Source of the DNA: Dehalococcoidales bacterium
GTDB taxonomy: Bacteria > Chloroflexota > Dehalococcoidia > Dehalococcoidales > Fen-1064
DNA: 59,052 nucleotides
Direction: 5' to 3'
NCBI GenBank assembly: GCA_020342155.1
Contig: CP070842.1
Location: forward strand, 77,902-136,953
This document shows positions 52,101 to 59,052 of the stretch, piece after piece; position 1 is the stretch's first letter; each line of letters opens with the position of its first letter. Made by a program: the position numbers and the translations under genes. A model generated the notes under the pieces. That model saw only the letters and a list, made by a program, of their open reading frames with translations. It did not search any database and was not told where the DNA came from.

Positions 52101-52247
52101 GGCGAGAAATACCGTATTGCGATGAAGTTGCTATCACTCGATAAGAGAGGCAATTGCTTCGACATGGTGGAACTCGGTTACGAAAACGGAGAGGCCGTTG
52201 AGGAAGCAGACCGCTGCCTGAGGTGTGACCTGGAAGAAACAGACTGA
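49155..52247 (+). CDS. NuoF-GltD fusion: NADH-binding flavoprotein joined to NAD(P)H oxidoreductase
   Basis: The 1030-residue protein has three parts. Residues 25-100 form a thioredoxin-like [2Fe-2S]-type domain with a Cys set (MATCGRA, GCIGMC). Residues 110-555 are NuoF/HydB: FMN/NADH loops RGRGGAGAYTGFKWE and CNADEGDPGAFMDRS, SLBB region, and cluster motif CGKCTPCRVGT near 474. Residues 560-1030 are GltD/NfnB-like: CQNACPAGIDVPRYI, FAD motif AGSGPAGLTAAYYLA (about 657), NAD(P) motif VIGGGNAAVDAARTA and GVFAGGDV. It therefore has separate sites for two pyridine nucleotides. It should exchange electrons between NADH, NADPH and the NuoG-FdhA subunit. Confidence 0.93.
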   Translation: MTFDELRKQAIAEWEALQKSDKPRILVGMATCGRAAGAGALVNLIKEELSRRSIGAVVTEVGCIGMCYAEPLVDIIKPGRPRICYGNVTPETAAELIEDYLINDNPRPDLAMGTIGEETIEGIPKLTDLTIMKPQVRISLRNCGHIDPDDIRQYIANSGYNGLIRVLEMTPKEVVDEVSKSGLRGRGGAGAYTGFKWERLWEAPGNEKYLICNADEGDPGAFMDRSLLEGDPHSVLEGMLIGAYATRSNHGYIYCRAEYPLAIQRLETAIKQMKEYNLLGDNILGTDFSFDLTIKEGAGAFVCGEETALMMSIEGRRGMPRPRPPFPAQSGLWGKPSNVNNVETWANISAIFQRDADWYAQYGTESSKGTKTFALAGKIVNTGLVEVPLGITIGEIIYEVGGGIVDNKKFKAVLTGGPSGGCLPASQLDLPVDYESLTQAGTIMGSGGFVVADEDTCMVDMAKFFLSFTQDESCGKCTPCRVGTRHMLDILERISRGKGQLDDIERLERLANTIKATSLCQLGGSAPNPVLTTLRYFREEYEEHIEKKRCEAGVCRTLVRAPCQNACPAGIDVPRYIRAIIQGKPEVATAVIREKVPFPAVLGYICVHFCEAKCRRGQLDDAIAIRLLKRYAAERDDGDWKQRIKKLPPTEKKVAIAGSGPAGLTAAYYLAKQGHTVTVFEAESKPGGLLRYGIPEYRLPNSIVDKEISDILEVGVELKTNSPLQDLAATFEQGYSAIFLATGALSSRKMGIPGEDIGGVMHALDFLKRVNAGEKVELGKKVAVIGGGNAAVDAARTALRLGTEQVNIIYRRSREELPALSEEIEEAEHEGIKLDVLAAPTEVLSDNGRLTGLKCIRMELGSPDAGGRRRPVPQEGSEFDVAVDNVIIAVGQEVPKSTLPEELEFTGFGTLQVDPETLQTNVDGVFAGGDVVSGPADVIAAIAAGRLVASSIDQYLGGDGDIDEVLASPEGEVEPFNVEEAEGEKYRIAMKLLSLDKRGNCFDMVELGYENGEAVEEADRCLRCDLEETD

Positions 52248-52300
52248 GTAATAACCGGCGAATTCAGCCGGATATTCAATAGCAAAGGATGTCAGCGACA

Positions 52301-55054
52301 ATGGGTGAAATCACACTAACTATTGATGGACAGGAAATTATAGGGGATGAGGGTATGACCGTACTCGATGTCGCCAAGCGTGCGGGCATCTACATACCAA
52401 CACTATGCTACCACCCGGACCTGGCTCCCTACGGTGCCTGCCGACTGTGCATCGTCGAGATAGAGAAAATGCGTGGCCTGCCGACTTCCTGCACGACACC
52501 GGCTAATAATGGCATGGTGGTACAGACCAAAACCCCTCAACTCCAGGAGTTCCGGCGTGGCGTTCTGGAGCTTATGCTCAGTGAACACCCCCACCCCTGC
52601 CTCACCTGCTGGCGCCGGGAACGTTGCGGGCCGTTCGACATCTGCCTGCGAAATGTCGATGTAACGCAACGCTGCGTCCTTTGCCCCAAGAATAAGATAT
52701 GTGAACTACAGGATGTGGTCGACTATATCGGTATCGCTGATGTGGATTTGCCCTACACTTCCCGGGAACTGCCCGTTGACCGCGAGAATCCGTTCTTCGA
52801 GCGGGACTATAACCTCTGCATTCTATGTGGCCGGTGTGTCCGGATGTGCCAGGAGGTCAGGGGTATCGGTGCGATTGCTTTCACTTCCCGGGGTAGCGAG
52901 TCACTACCCGGGACCGCCTTCGGGCGTCCCCTTAGGGACTCCGACTGCAAGTACTGTGGTGCCTGCGTCGATGTCTGTCCCACCGGGGCGCTAATTGAGC
53001 GCCGCCGAAAGTGGGAAGGCGTAGCCGAAGATAAAGTTGCCACTACCTGTCCCTACTGCGGTGTCGGCTGCCAGCTTGAATTAGAACTGAAGGGTGGCCG
53101 GATAATGGAAGTTATCCCGCTGCAGGATAACGATGTCAACCGGGGGCAGGCCTGTGTTAAGGGACGTTTCGGTATCACCGAATTCGTCCATCACCCCGAC
53201 CGGTTGACTACTCCCCTGATTAAAAAGAACGGTGGCCTCGAAGAAGCCACCTGGGACGAGGCCCTGGAGCTGGTTGCCAGCAAGCTCTCCGGTCTTAAGA
53301 AGGACGAAGTGGCTGTTATTTCATCGGCCAAGTGTACCAATGAGGATAATTATGTGGTCCAGAAGTTTGCGCGTACCGCCTTCGGCCATAACAGTGTGGA
53401 CCATTGTGCCCGCCTCTGACATGCCCCCACCGTGGCCGGTCTGGTCACGACGTTCGGAAGTGGAGCCATGACCAACTCTATCCGGGAAATAGGTAATGCC
53501 GCCTGCATCCTGGCTATCGGTACCAACACCACCGAGGCCCATCCGGTAATTGCCCTGGAGATAAAGAAAGCAGTACGCCAGGGTGGTAAGCTGATTGTCG
53601 CAAATACGCGTGAGATTGAGCTTGTCCAGAACGCCGATATCTGGCTGAGACACCGCCCCGGTACCGATGTCGCCCTCCTTACGGGGATGGTCAAGGTTAT
53701 CGTGGATGAAGGACTGGCTGATACTGCTTTCATCGAGGAGCGCTGCGAAAATTTCGATGATTTTAAAGAATCACTCAAGGCCTTCGACCTTGATTCTGTT
53801 TCGCATATCACCGGTGTGCCTGCCGAGAAGATAGCTGAAGCGGCACGCACCTACGCCACCAACAGCCCGGCGTCTATTCTCTACGCGATGGGTATCACTC
53901 AGCACAGCCACGGTACTGACAACGTTATGGCCATCGCCAACCTGGCAATGCTGACCGGGAACATAGGCAAGCCATCTACCGGGGTCAACCCCCTGCGTGG
54001 TCAAAACAACGTTCAGGGTGCCTGTGACCTCGGTGCTCTGCCCAATGTCTATCCCGGCTACCAGTCGGTTGCTGACGCCGCTATTAAGGAGAAGTTCGAG
54101 AAGGCCTGGGGTGCCACGCTGAGCGATAAGCCCGGCCTGACCGTTACCGAGATGTTCGACGGTGCCCACAAGGGAACGATCAAAGCAATGTACATTGTCG
54201 GTGAAAACCCGCCACTGAGTGAGCCCGACGCCAATCACGCCATCGAGGCCCTGACGAAGCTGGACTTTCTCGTTGTCCAGGACATCTTCATGTCCGAGAC
54301 CGCCGAACTGGCTGACGTGGTGCTACCAGCAGCCAGCTTCGCTGAAAAAGACGGCACCTTCACCAATACCGAGCGCCGCGTGCAGCGAGTACGTCAGGCA
54401 TTTGAGCCGGTTGGTGATGCTAAACCGGACTGGTGGATTACGTGCCAGATTGCCCGGAAAATGGGTATAAATGGCTTCGACTTCGAGAGTTCCGCAGAGA
54501 TAATGACTGAGATTGCCAGCCTGACTCCAAGCTATGGCGGCATCTCTTACGAACGTCTCGAGGAGGGCGGCCTGCAGTGGCCATGCCCTACTCCAGAACA
54601 TCCGGGCACTCCCATTCTTCACGCCCAGCAGTTCAGCCGGGGTAAAGGACATTTTGTGCCACTGGAGTATAAGCCTTCTGTAGAGCTTCCCGACGATGAA
54701 TACCCGTTGCTGCTGACCACCGGTCGTAGCTTGTTTCACTGGCATTCGGGCACAATGACGCGTCGAGTCGGCGGCCTCAATGACCTGCTGGGAGAGGGGT
54801 GGGTGGACATCAGCCCAATGGATGCTGAGAAGCTTGGTATCGCCCATGGAGACCATGTGAAAGTTAGCTCGCGCCGTGGGAGCGTACCCGCCCGCGCCAA
54901 CGTGACTGAGGTGTCGGACGAAGGTGTAGTCTACATGAATATGCACTTCGCAGAGAGCTCGGCCAACGTGCTCACCAATCCAGCCCTGGATCCGGTTGCC
55001 AAGATACCCGAGTTCAAGGTATGCGCTGTCAGGGTAGAAAAGAATTCTAATTAG
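52301..55054 (+). CDS. fdhA: Formate dehydrogenase alpha subunit, NuoG-fused selenoprotein (TGA = Sec)
   Basis: The reading frame crosses an in-frame TGA at 53417-53419, giving about 917 residues with Sec near position 373. The context VDHCARL-Sec-HAPTVAGL is the classical active site. Domains in order are NuoG-like [2Fe-2S] (YGACRLCIVEIEK), the His-Cys [4Fe-4S] region (HPHPCLTCWRRERCG), two [4Fe-4S] motifs (CILCGRCVRMC, CKYCGACVDVCP), the Fdh cluster CPYCGVGC, then the Mo/W-bisPGD catalytic and C-terminal domains. It oxidises formate or reduces CO2. It accepts or gives electrons through the NuoE and NuoF-GltD proteins. A SECIS hairpin follows the TGA. An upstream ATG (52289) is an alternative start. 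Confidence 0.95.
53417..53448 (+). promoter_or_regulatory. Selenocysteine codon with bacterial SECIS hairpin
   Basis: Twelve nucleotides after the TGA, GTGGCC (53432-53437) and GGTCAC (53443-53448) form a 6-bp stem (one G-U) capped by GGTCT. The GGUCU apical loop at this distance is the SelB-binding signature of bacterial SECIS elements such as that of E. coli fdhF. Confidence 0.92.
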
Positions 55055-55074
55055 AGTTGTGGTGGGGAGGAGAG

Positions 55075-55911
55075 TTGTACAAGATACTATCCAGAGAAGA
55101 CCTGGCGCCGAATATTCACCAGTTTGAAATTGAGGCGCCCAGCATTGCGCGAAAAGCCCAGCCGGGACAATTCATCATCATCATGGTCGATGAGAAGGGC
55201 GAGCGTATCCCGTTGACCATCGCCGACTGGAACCGGGAGAATGGAAGTATATTCCTCGTCTTCAACGTGGTCGGTCAGACTACCAACAAGCTGGCCGCCG
55301 TACAGGTTGGCGAATCTATCATGAGTCTCTCAGGCCCGATGGGCTTACCCGCTGAGATTGACAAGTTTGGCACCGTAGTCACCGTCACCAGCGGCTACTC
55401 CGTGGTCACCATCGTGCCAGTCGTCCAAGCCCTGAAGGAGATGGGTAATAGAGTCATTTCCATCATGCGGGCACCTACTATGGACTCGGTCTTCGGCCAG
55501 GAACACCTGGGTGCCATGAGCGATGAGCTGATTGTAACCATTGGTGACAACTCCTGTAATGGTGAACCGAACTTTGTCACTGAACCGCTTGAGAAACTCC
55601 TCAAAGCTGAGCAGATTGACCGTGTCATCACGGTTGGGCCGGTCTGTGTTATGAAGCTGGTGGCATCGGTCACCCGTCCGCATGAGGTAAAGACCATCGC
55701 CAGCCTGAACCCAATAATGGTGGACGGTACTGGCATGTGCGGCTGTTGTCGGGTGAGTGTCGGAGGCAAGACGATGTTTGCCTGTGTTGATGGGCCGGAG
55801 TTCGATGCTCACGAGGTCGACTGGCCCTCACTAATGGCCCGCCGTTGTACTTATGCCAGCAACGAGCGTGGCTGGTCACAATACCGATGCCTTGATTGTG
55901 CTCAGTGGTGA
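55075..55911 (+). CDS. NfnA/SudB-like ferredoxin-NADP reductase subunit
   Basis: The 278-residue FNR-type protein has an FAD domain (AQPGQFIIIMVDEKGERIPLTI is split by no gap), a nucleotide domain and a C-terminal [2Fe-2S] Cys set (GTGMCGCCRVSV, FACVDGPEFD). It matches NfnA or the alpha subunit of sulfide dehydrogenase. TTG 55075 follows GGGGAGGAG and gives the family-typical N terminus LYKIL. The next gene encodes its NfnB-like partner. In NfnAB this subunit holds the NADH-reactive FAD. Confidence 0.92.
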   Translation: MYKILSREDLAPNIHQFEIEAPSIARKAQPGQFIIIMVDEKGERIPLTIADWNRENGSIFLVFNVVGQTTNKLAAVQVGESIMSLSGPMGLPAEIDKFGTVVTVTSGYSVVTIVPVVQALKEMGNRVISIMRAPTMDSVFGQEHLGAMSDELIVTIGDNSCNGEPNFVTEPLEKLLKAEQIDRVITVGPVCVMKLVASVTRPHEVKTIASLNPIMVDGTGMCGCCRVSVGGKTMFACVDGPEFDAHEVDWPSLMARRCTYASNERGWSQYRCLDCAQW

Positions 55912-55930
55912 TTGTGGGGGGATAGTAGTT

Positions 55931-57334
55931 ATGCCGAAGCTGAATCTTAACCGTGTCGAGATGCCCCGCCAGGACCCTATCGCCCGGGGTAAAAACTTCA
56001 ACGAGGTTGCCCTCGGCTATACCCCGGAGATGGCGGCTGAAGAAGCAGAGCGGTGTATCCAGTGCCCCAAGCGACCCTGCGTAGAGGGCTGTCCGGTGAG
56101 CGTTAATATACCCGAGTTTATCAAGGCACTCCGTGAGGGGGATATGCCGGAGGCTGTCAGAATGCTCAAGAGCAAGAACAGCCTCCCCGGAATCTGTGGA
56201 CGTGTTTGTCCCCAGGAGTCTCAGTGTGAAGAGGTCTGTACCTTAGCCAAACGGGATGCACCAATCGCTATCGGTCGCCTCGAGCGTTATGTGGCCGATT
56301 GGGAACAGGAAAATAAGCAAGCGGTTGAGTCACCAACGTCTGACCAGCCTGAACCAACCGGCAAGAAGGTGGCCATCATCGGCTCAGGACCGGCGGGACT
56401 GACGGCAGCCGCCGACCTCGTCAAGCTGGGACACAGTGTCACCATCTTCGAAGCGCTACATGTCGCCGGTGGTGTACTAATGTACGGTATTCCCGAGTTC
56501 CGGCTGCCCAAAGCTATCGTACAGGGCGAGGTGCAATACGTCACCACTCTGGGAGCCGAGCTGGTATTGGATGCTGTTATCGGCAAGATTGATACCGTTG
56601 ATGAATTGCTGGCTAATGGCTACGATGCCGTCTTCCTTGGCACTGGTGCCGGACTCCCAATGTTTATGAATCTCCCTGGAGAGAATCTCTGTGGCATTTA
56701 TTCCGCTAATGAGTTCCTGACACGGACCAACCTGATGAAGGCCTATCTCTACCCGGAGTATGATACCCCCTTGGGTATGGGCAATAGAGTGGCCGTGATT
56801 GGTGGCGGTAATGTTGCCATGGACTCGGCCCGGTGTGCCCTCAGGCTAGGTGCCAAGGCAGTCTACATCATCTACCGCCGTTCGGAGGTAGAGATGCCAG
56901 CTCGGCGTGAAGAGGTAGAAAATGCCATGGAGGAAGGCATCATCTTCAAGTTTCTAACCAATCCTACCGGGTTCCTTGGTGACGGGCGGGGCTGGGTGAG
57001 CGCCATGGAATGCATCGAGATGGAACTCGGAGAACCGGATGACAGCGGACGGCGCCGCCCCATTCCCAAGCCGGGTAGTGAGTTTGTAATCAAGGTAGAT
57101 ACCGTGGTCGTCGCTCTAGGCACTACCCCCAACCCCCTAATTGCCTCGACCACCGAGGGACTGGAGACCACCCGCTGGGGCACAGTCGTTGCCGATGAAG
57201 AGACCGGCAAGACGGTCAAAGACAGAGTCTGGGCCGGGGGCGATATCGTCACCGGCGCCGCTACCGTAATCAGTGCCATGGGTGCCGGTAGAAAAGCCGC
57301 CGCCGATATCGATAAATTCCTGAGAAGCAACTAA
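55931..57334 (+). CDS. NfnB/GltA-like NADPH-dependent glutamate synthase-type flavoprotein
   Basis: The protein has 467 residues from ATG 55931 (a further-upstream start would run into nfnA). A double-cluster N-terminal domain (CIQCPKRPCVEGCPVSVNIPEF and CGRVCPQESQCEEVC) is followed by the FAD motif IIGSGPAGLTAAADLV and the NADPH motif VIGGGNVAMDSARCAL. VWAGGDIVTGAATVISAMGAG ends the fold. With NfnA it should catalyse ferredoxin-dependent NADH:NADPH transhydrogenation, known to bifurcate electrons. Glutamate synthase is unlikely because the large subunit is absent. Confidence 0.93.
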   Translation: MPKLNLNRVEMPRQDPIARGKNFNEVALGYTPEMAAEEAERCIQCPKRPCVEGCPVSVNIPEFIKALREGDMPEAVRMLKSKNSLPGICGRVCPQESQCEEVCTLAKRDAPIAIGRLERYVADWEQENKQAVESPTSDQPEPTGKKVAIIGSGPAGLTAAADLVKLGHSVTIFEALHVAGGVLMYGIPEFRLPKAIVQGEVQYVTTLGAELVLDAVIGKIDTVDELLANGYDAVFLGTGAGLPMFMNLPGENLCGIYSANEFLTRTNLMKAYLYPEYDTPLGMGNRVAVIGGGNVAMDSARCALRLGAKAVYIIYRRSEVEMPARREEVENAMEEGIIFKFLTNPTGFLGDGRGWVSAMECIEMELGEPDDSGRRRPIPKPGSEFVIKVDTVVVALGTTPNPLIASTTEGLETTRWGTVVADEETGKTVKDRVWAGGDIVTGAATVISAMGAGRKAAADIDKFLRSN

Positions 57335-57415
57335 AGGTCCTTTCATTGTTTCCTCGAAACCTGTTCTGCTTTCCCGGAAGTTATGCTGTAGTCACATCTC
57401 TCGAAAGACGAAATA

Positions 57416-57976
57416 ATGGATATCAAGTACCGCGAGCTCGGGGTTTGCGGGCTCTCGTGCAGACTCTGCCCCAGGTACCACACCGATGCCGAAAGCAGGT
57501 GCGGGGGGTGCAAGAGTGAACAGAGAGTAGCCGTGGGCTGTCCCTTTATCACCTGCGCCGTCAAGAAACAGGCAATCGAATTTTGCTGGGACTGTCACGA
57601 CGGACAGACCTGTGAGAAGTGGGCGAAACACCGGGGCTTTGGCCGGCAGTACGATACCTTTAAATGCTACCAGAAGCTTGAAGACAACATCTCTGCCATT
57701 GCGCAAAGTGGAATCGATAGCTTCGAAGAGCAGCAGAAGGTCAGAGAGCAGATTTTAACCGAGATGCTGGCAGAGTTTAATGAAGGACGTTCCAAGAGCT
57801 ATTACTGCATCGCGGCAACCGTAATGGCAATCGAAGAGCTAAGAGAGGCACTGGACCAGGCAAGGAAGGAATCAGAAGGACTCGGGATAAAAGACAAGTC
57901 ACGAGTGATGCACTCAATCCTCGATAATATCGCCAGCAAAAGAAGCTACTACCTCAAGCTCAGGAAATGGAAATGA
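57416..57976 (+). CDS. DUF3795-type Cys-rich protein
   Basis: The 186-residue protein has an N-terminal Cys-rich region: CGLSCRLCPRY, CGGCKSEQ, GCPFITC and FCWDCHD...CEKW. The spacing is like the DUF3795 family, probably metal or cluster binding. The C-terminal half is helical and charged. Function is unknown. It lies 81 nt after the Nfn-like gene on the same strand without a clear SD, so co-transcription is uncertain. Confidence 0.8.
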   Translation: MDIKYRELGVCGLSCRLCPRYHTDAESRCGGCKSEQRVAVGCPFITCAVKKQAIEFCWDCHDGQTCEKWAKHRGFGRQYDTFKCYQKLEDNISAIAQSGIDSFEEQQKVREQILTEMLAEFNEGRSKSYYCIAATVMAIEELREALDQARKESEGLGIKDKSRVMHSILDNIASKRSYYLKLRKWK

Positions 57977-58244
57977 TGGTGCTCTCTCCCACACATCGGT
58001 GAAAATGATACAATGTTGGGACTGGCCAGCCAAGTAACTCTGAGAGGAGATTTTATAAATCTACAGTCTCCCTAAAAAGCAAAGGGGCCGCTCCCTCGCC
58101 AGCCAGCCCATACAATAACAGTATCACCGGCCAACTATCGACACATCGGCCTTTGGGGGGATTCCGCCATCCGTATTTACGCTTAACTATCGGGCGGGCA
58201 GCCTGCACACCAAATTCAGGGAAAGCCAGGTACAATGATACCGT
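57977..58244. other. Intergenic stretch with no supported gene
   Basis: This 268-nt gap between the DUF3795-type gene and the convergent DinB-like gene holds only short open frames without good starts. A GAGGAG-like site near 58043 has no usable start after it. I saw no hairpin with a T tract. Confidence 0.5.
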
Positions 58245-58748
58245 CTAACAGGCCCTCTCGTGCGTACCCTCGATGAGAGCGCGTAGAAGCTGGATTCGAC
58301 CGATATGCAGGGCACCGTGAGCAACCGTAATGAATAGCCAGTGAGCTACACTCAGACCGTCCCCTGACGTGGGCGGAACGGTGTGGAAGTCTTCATCGCT
58401 AAGGGAGGTGATATAGTTACGGCTCTCCTCGCGTACTCCCCGCACCCAGTCGAGCACGGCCGGCACTGACTCAATTGAGCGGCGAACATCGTCAGCAGAA
58501 CGCCACTCCGCACCGAAAACTTCGTATGGAGAGGGCACTATTTTCCCGGAAAGGCCCTGGAGGAAACTACCTATGTGCAAGCGCTCCCGGTGGGCAATAT
58601 GACCCACATGCCAGAGGATACAGAGACTCTTCTGCTCAGGAATCCAGAGAAGCTGCTCATCGGTCAGTCCGTAAATCTCCCTGATAGGGTCGGTATACCA
58701 GAACTCAGGCCCGTACAGGAAACGGGCCACATCAGTCCATTTCGACAT
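58245..58748 (-). CDS. DinB-like four-helix protein
   Basis: The 167-residue protein from ATG 58748 has AGGAGG at about 6 nt. The DinB/YfiT-type His pattern is visible in ILWHVGHIAHRERLH (His pairs) and in VAHGALHIGRIQLLRAL near the C terminus, which would form a metal site. Such proteins are often thiol-transferase-like or of unknown function. A longer frame upstream of 58748 has no SD and runs into the next gene. Confidence 0.85.
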   Translation of the reverse strand: MSKWTDVARFLYGPEFWYTDPIREIYGLTDEQLLWIPEQKSLCILWHVGHIAHRERLHIGSFLQGLSGKIVPSPYEVFGAEWRSADDVRRSIESVPAVLDWVRGVREESRNYITSLSDEDFHTVPPTSGDGLSVAHWLFITVAHGALHIGRIQLLRALIEGTHERAC

Positions 58749-58774
58749 AGCTATACCTCCTAATCTTAGACAGG

Positions 58775-59052
58775 TCAGCCAGGGGTAACCTCCAGCAAAG
58801 CGAATCCGGTAGTCGCGTTCATGACACGGGAAATATCCGCTCCCAGAATCTCGTAGATAATAGCCTCCCCCACCACCCAAGTGGTAACACCGGGACGCAG
58901 GCAGCCGGTGGTGGTCTTACCGGAACGTCCCAGGGCGGCATGGATATGCAACGCCGGCTGACCATCTTCACCGCGAGCGATGATACCCACACCGGCAACC
59001 TCGTGGGCACCGTCAAGCGGCAGGAGCATCGGTTCCGGAGGCATCTCATCGG
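58775..59052 (-). CDS. PCC/DUF296-domain protein, C-terminal part (cut by window edge)
   Basis: The minus-strand frame runs off the right edge. The visible 92 residues contain ALHIHAALGRSGKTTTGCL, and TTWVVGEAIIYEI with the metal-type His residues, matching the C-terminal half of the PPC/DUF296 domain. Prokaryotic members are small and of unclear function. The N terminus is missing. Confidence 0.8.
   Translation of the reverse strand, partial: DEMPPEPMLLPLDGAHEVAGVGIIARGEDGQPALHIHAALGRSGKTTTGCLRPGVTTWVVGEAIIYEILGADISRVMNATTGFALLEVTPG

Noticed and set aside
53417..53432. Apparent stop splitting fdhA into two genes or a pseudogene
   Set aside because: The same frame continues with perfect formate dehydrogenase sequence on both sides, the TGA is at the known Sec position and a SECIS hairpin follows.
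55853..55930. Upstream start for the NfnB-like gene
   Set aside because: It overlaps the conserved end of the NfnA-like gene in another frame; the family N terminus fits ATG 55931.
58053..58235. 60-residue frame in the gap before the DinB-like gene
   Set aside because: It has no SD, no recognisable motif and an unusual composition.
1..59052. CRISPR arrays, insertion sequences, rRNA genes
   Set aside because: I looked for regularly spaced repeats, transposase motifs and conserved rRNA segments and found none.

Overview
The window reads as a chromosomal segment from an anaerobic bacterium of the Chloroflexota, most probably a Dehalococcoidia-like lineage. This is inference from gene content, not a database match. 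The pointers are an actinobacterial/chloroflexi-type Vms1-like release factor next to mutS2, a B12 riboswitch over a corrinoid-uptake system, an EtfAB/membrane Fe-S oxidoreductase (Emo-type) cluster, a selenocysteine formate dehydrogenase tied to NuoE/NuoF/Nfn-like modules, and many ferredoxin-type proteins. Coding is dense, with many ATGA overlaps and many TTG/GTG starts backed by good Shine-Dalgarno sites. No CRISPR array, rRNA or insertion sequence was seen.

Layout. 1-870: truncated tyrosine recombinase beside tRNA-Lys(TTT), probably the edge of an integrated element lying to the left. 869-4036: mutS2 and the Vms1-like peptidyl-tRNA hydrolase, a likely ribosome-rescue pair. 4060-6131 (-): old-yellow-enzyme reductase and phosphotriesterase-family hydrolase. 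6257-7042: biotin protein ligase with a near-leaderless promoter. 7110-9508 (-): NfeD/NfeD-short/slipin membrane set. 9642-16488: histidine genes hisZ, a double-domain hisG, hisD, hisC, then a separately promoted HTH-hisB fusion and an SDR. 16525-17439 (-): purC. 17512-23121 (-): FAD/Fe-S/ferredoxin redox operon ending in a catalytically odd SDR, a repeat protein and a CooC-like ATPase. 23297-28101: membrane protein, glycyl-tRNA synthetase, HAD phosphatase, SbcD-like nuclease, methyltransferase. 28319-30233: two paralogous SDRs under an operator-like palindrome, closed by a strong terminator.

30314-34213 (-): hpt, two methyltransferases and adenine deaminase, which together can convert adenine to IMP. 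34225-35154 (-): cation efflux. 35302-36552: amidohydrolase. 36524-38406 (-): BtuD and BtuC under a cobalamin riboswitch (38496-38642). 38708-44457 (-): ADP-forming acyl-CoA ligase alpha subunit, EtfB, ferredoxin-EtfA and an Emo-like membrane Fe-S oxidoreductase, a route from acyl-CoA oxidation to the quinone pool. 44734-47477: phoU-like gene and two Pit phosphate permeases separated by recognisable fossils of gmk and phoU ends. 47469-48407 (-): gmk and remA.

48647-57334: the most striking block. It encodes a NuoE-like subunit, a 1030-residue NuoF-GltD fusion, a NuoG-FdhA formate dehydrogenase read through an in-frame TGA (selenocysteine, with a bacterial SECIS hairpin), and an NfnA/NfnB-like pair. 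Together they predict a machine coupling formate, NADH, NADPH and ferredoxin, possibly by electron bifurcation. 57416-59052: a DUF3795-type protein, a DinB-like protein and a truncated PCC/DUF296 protein.
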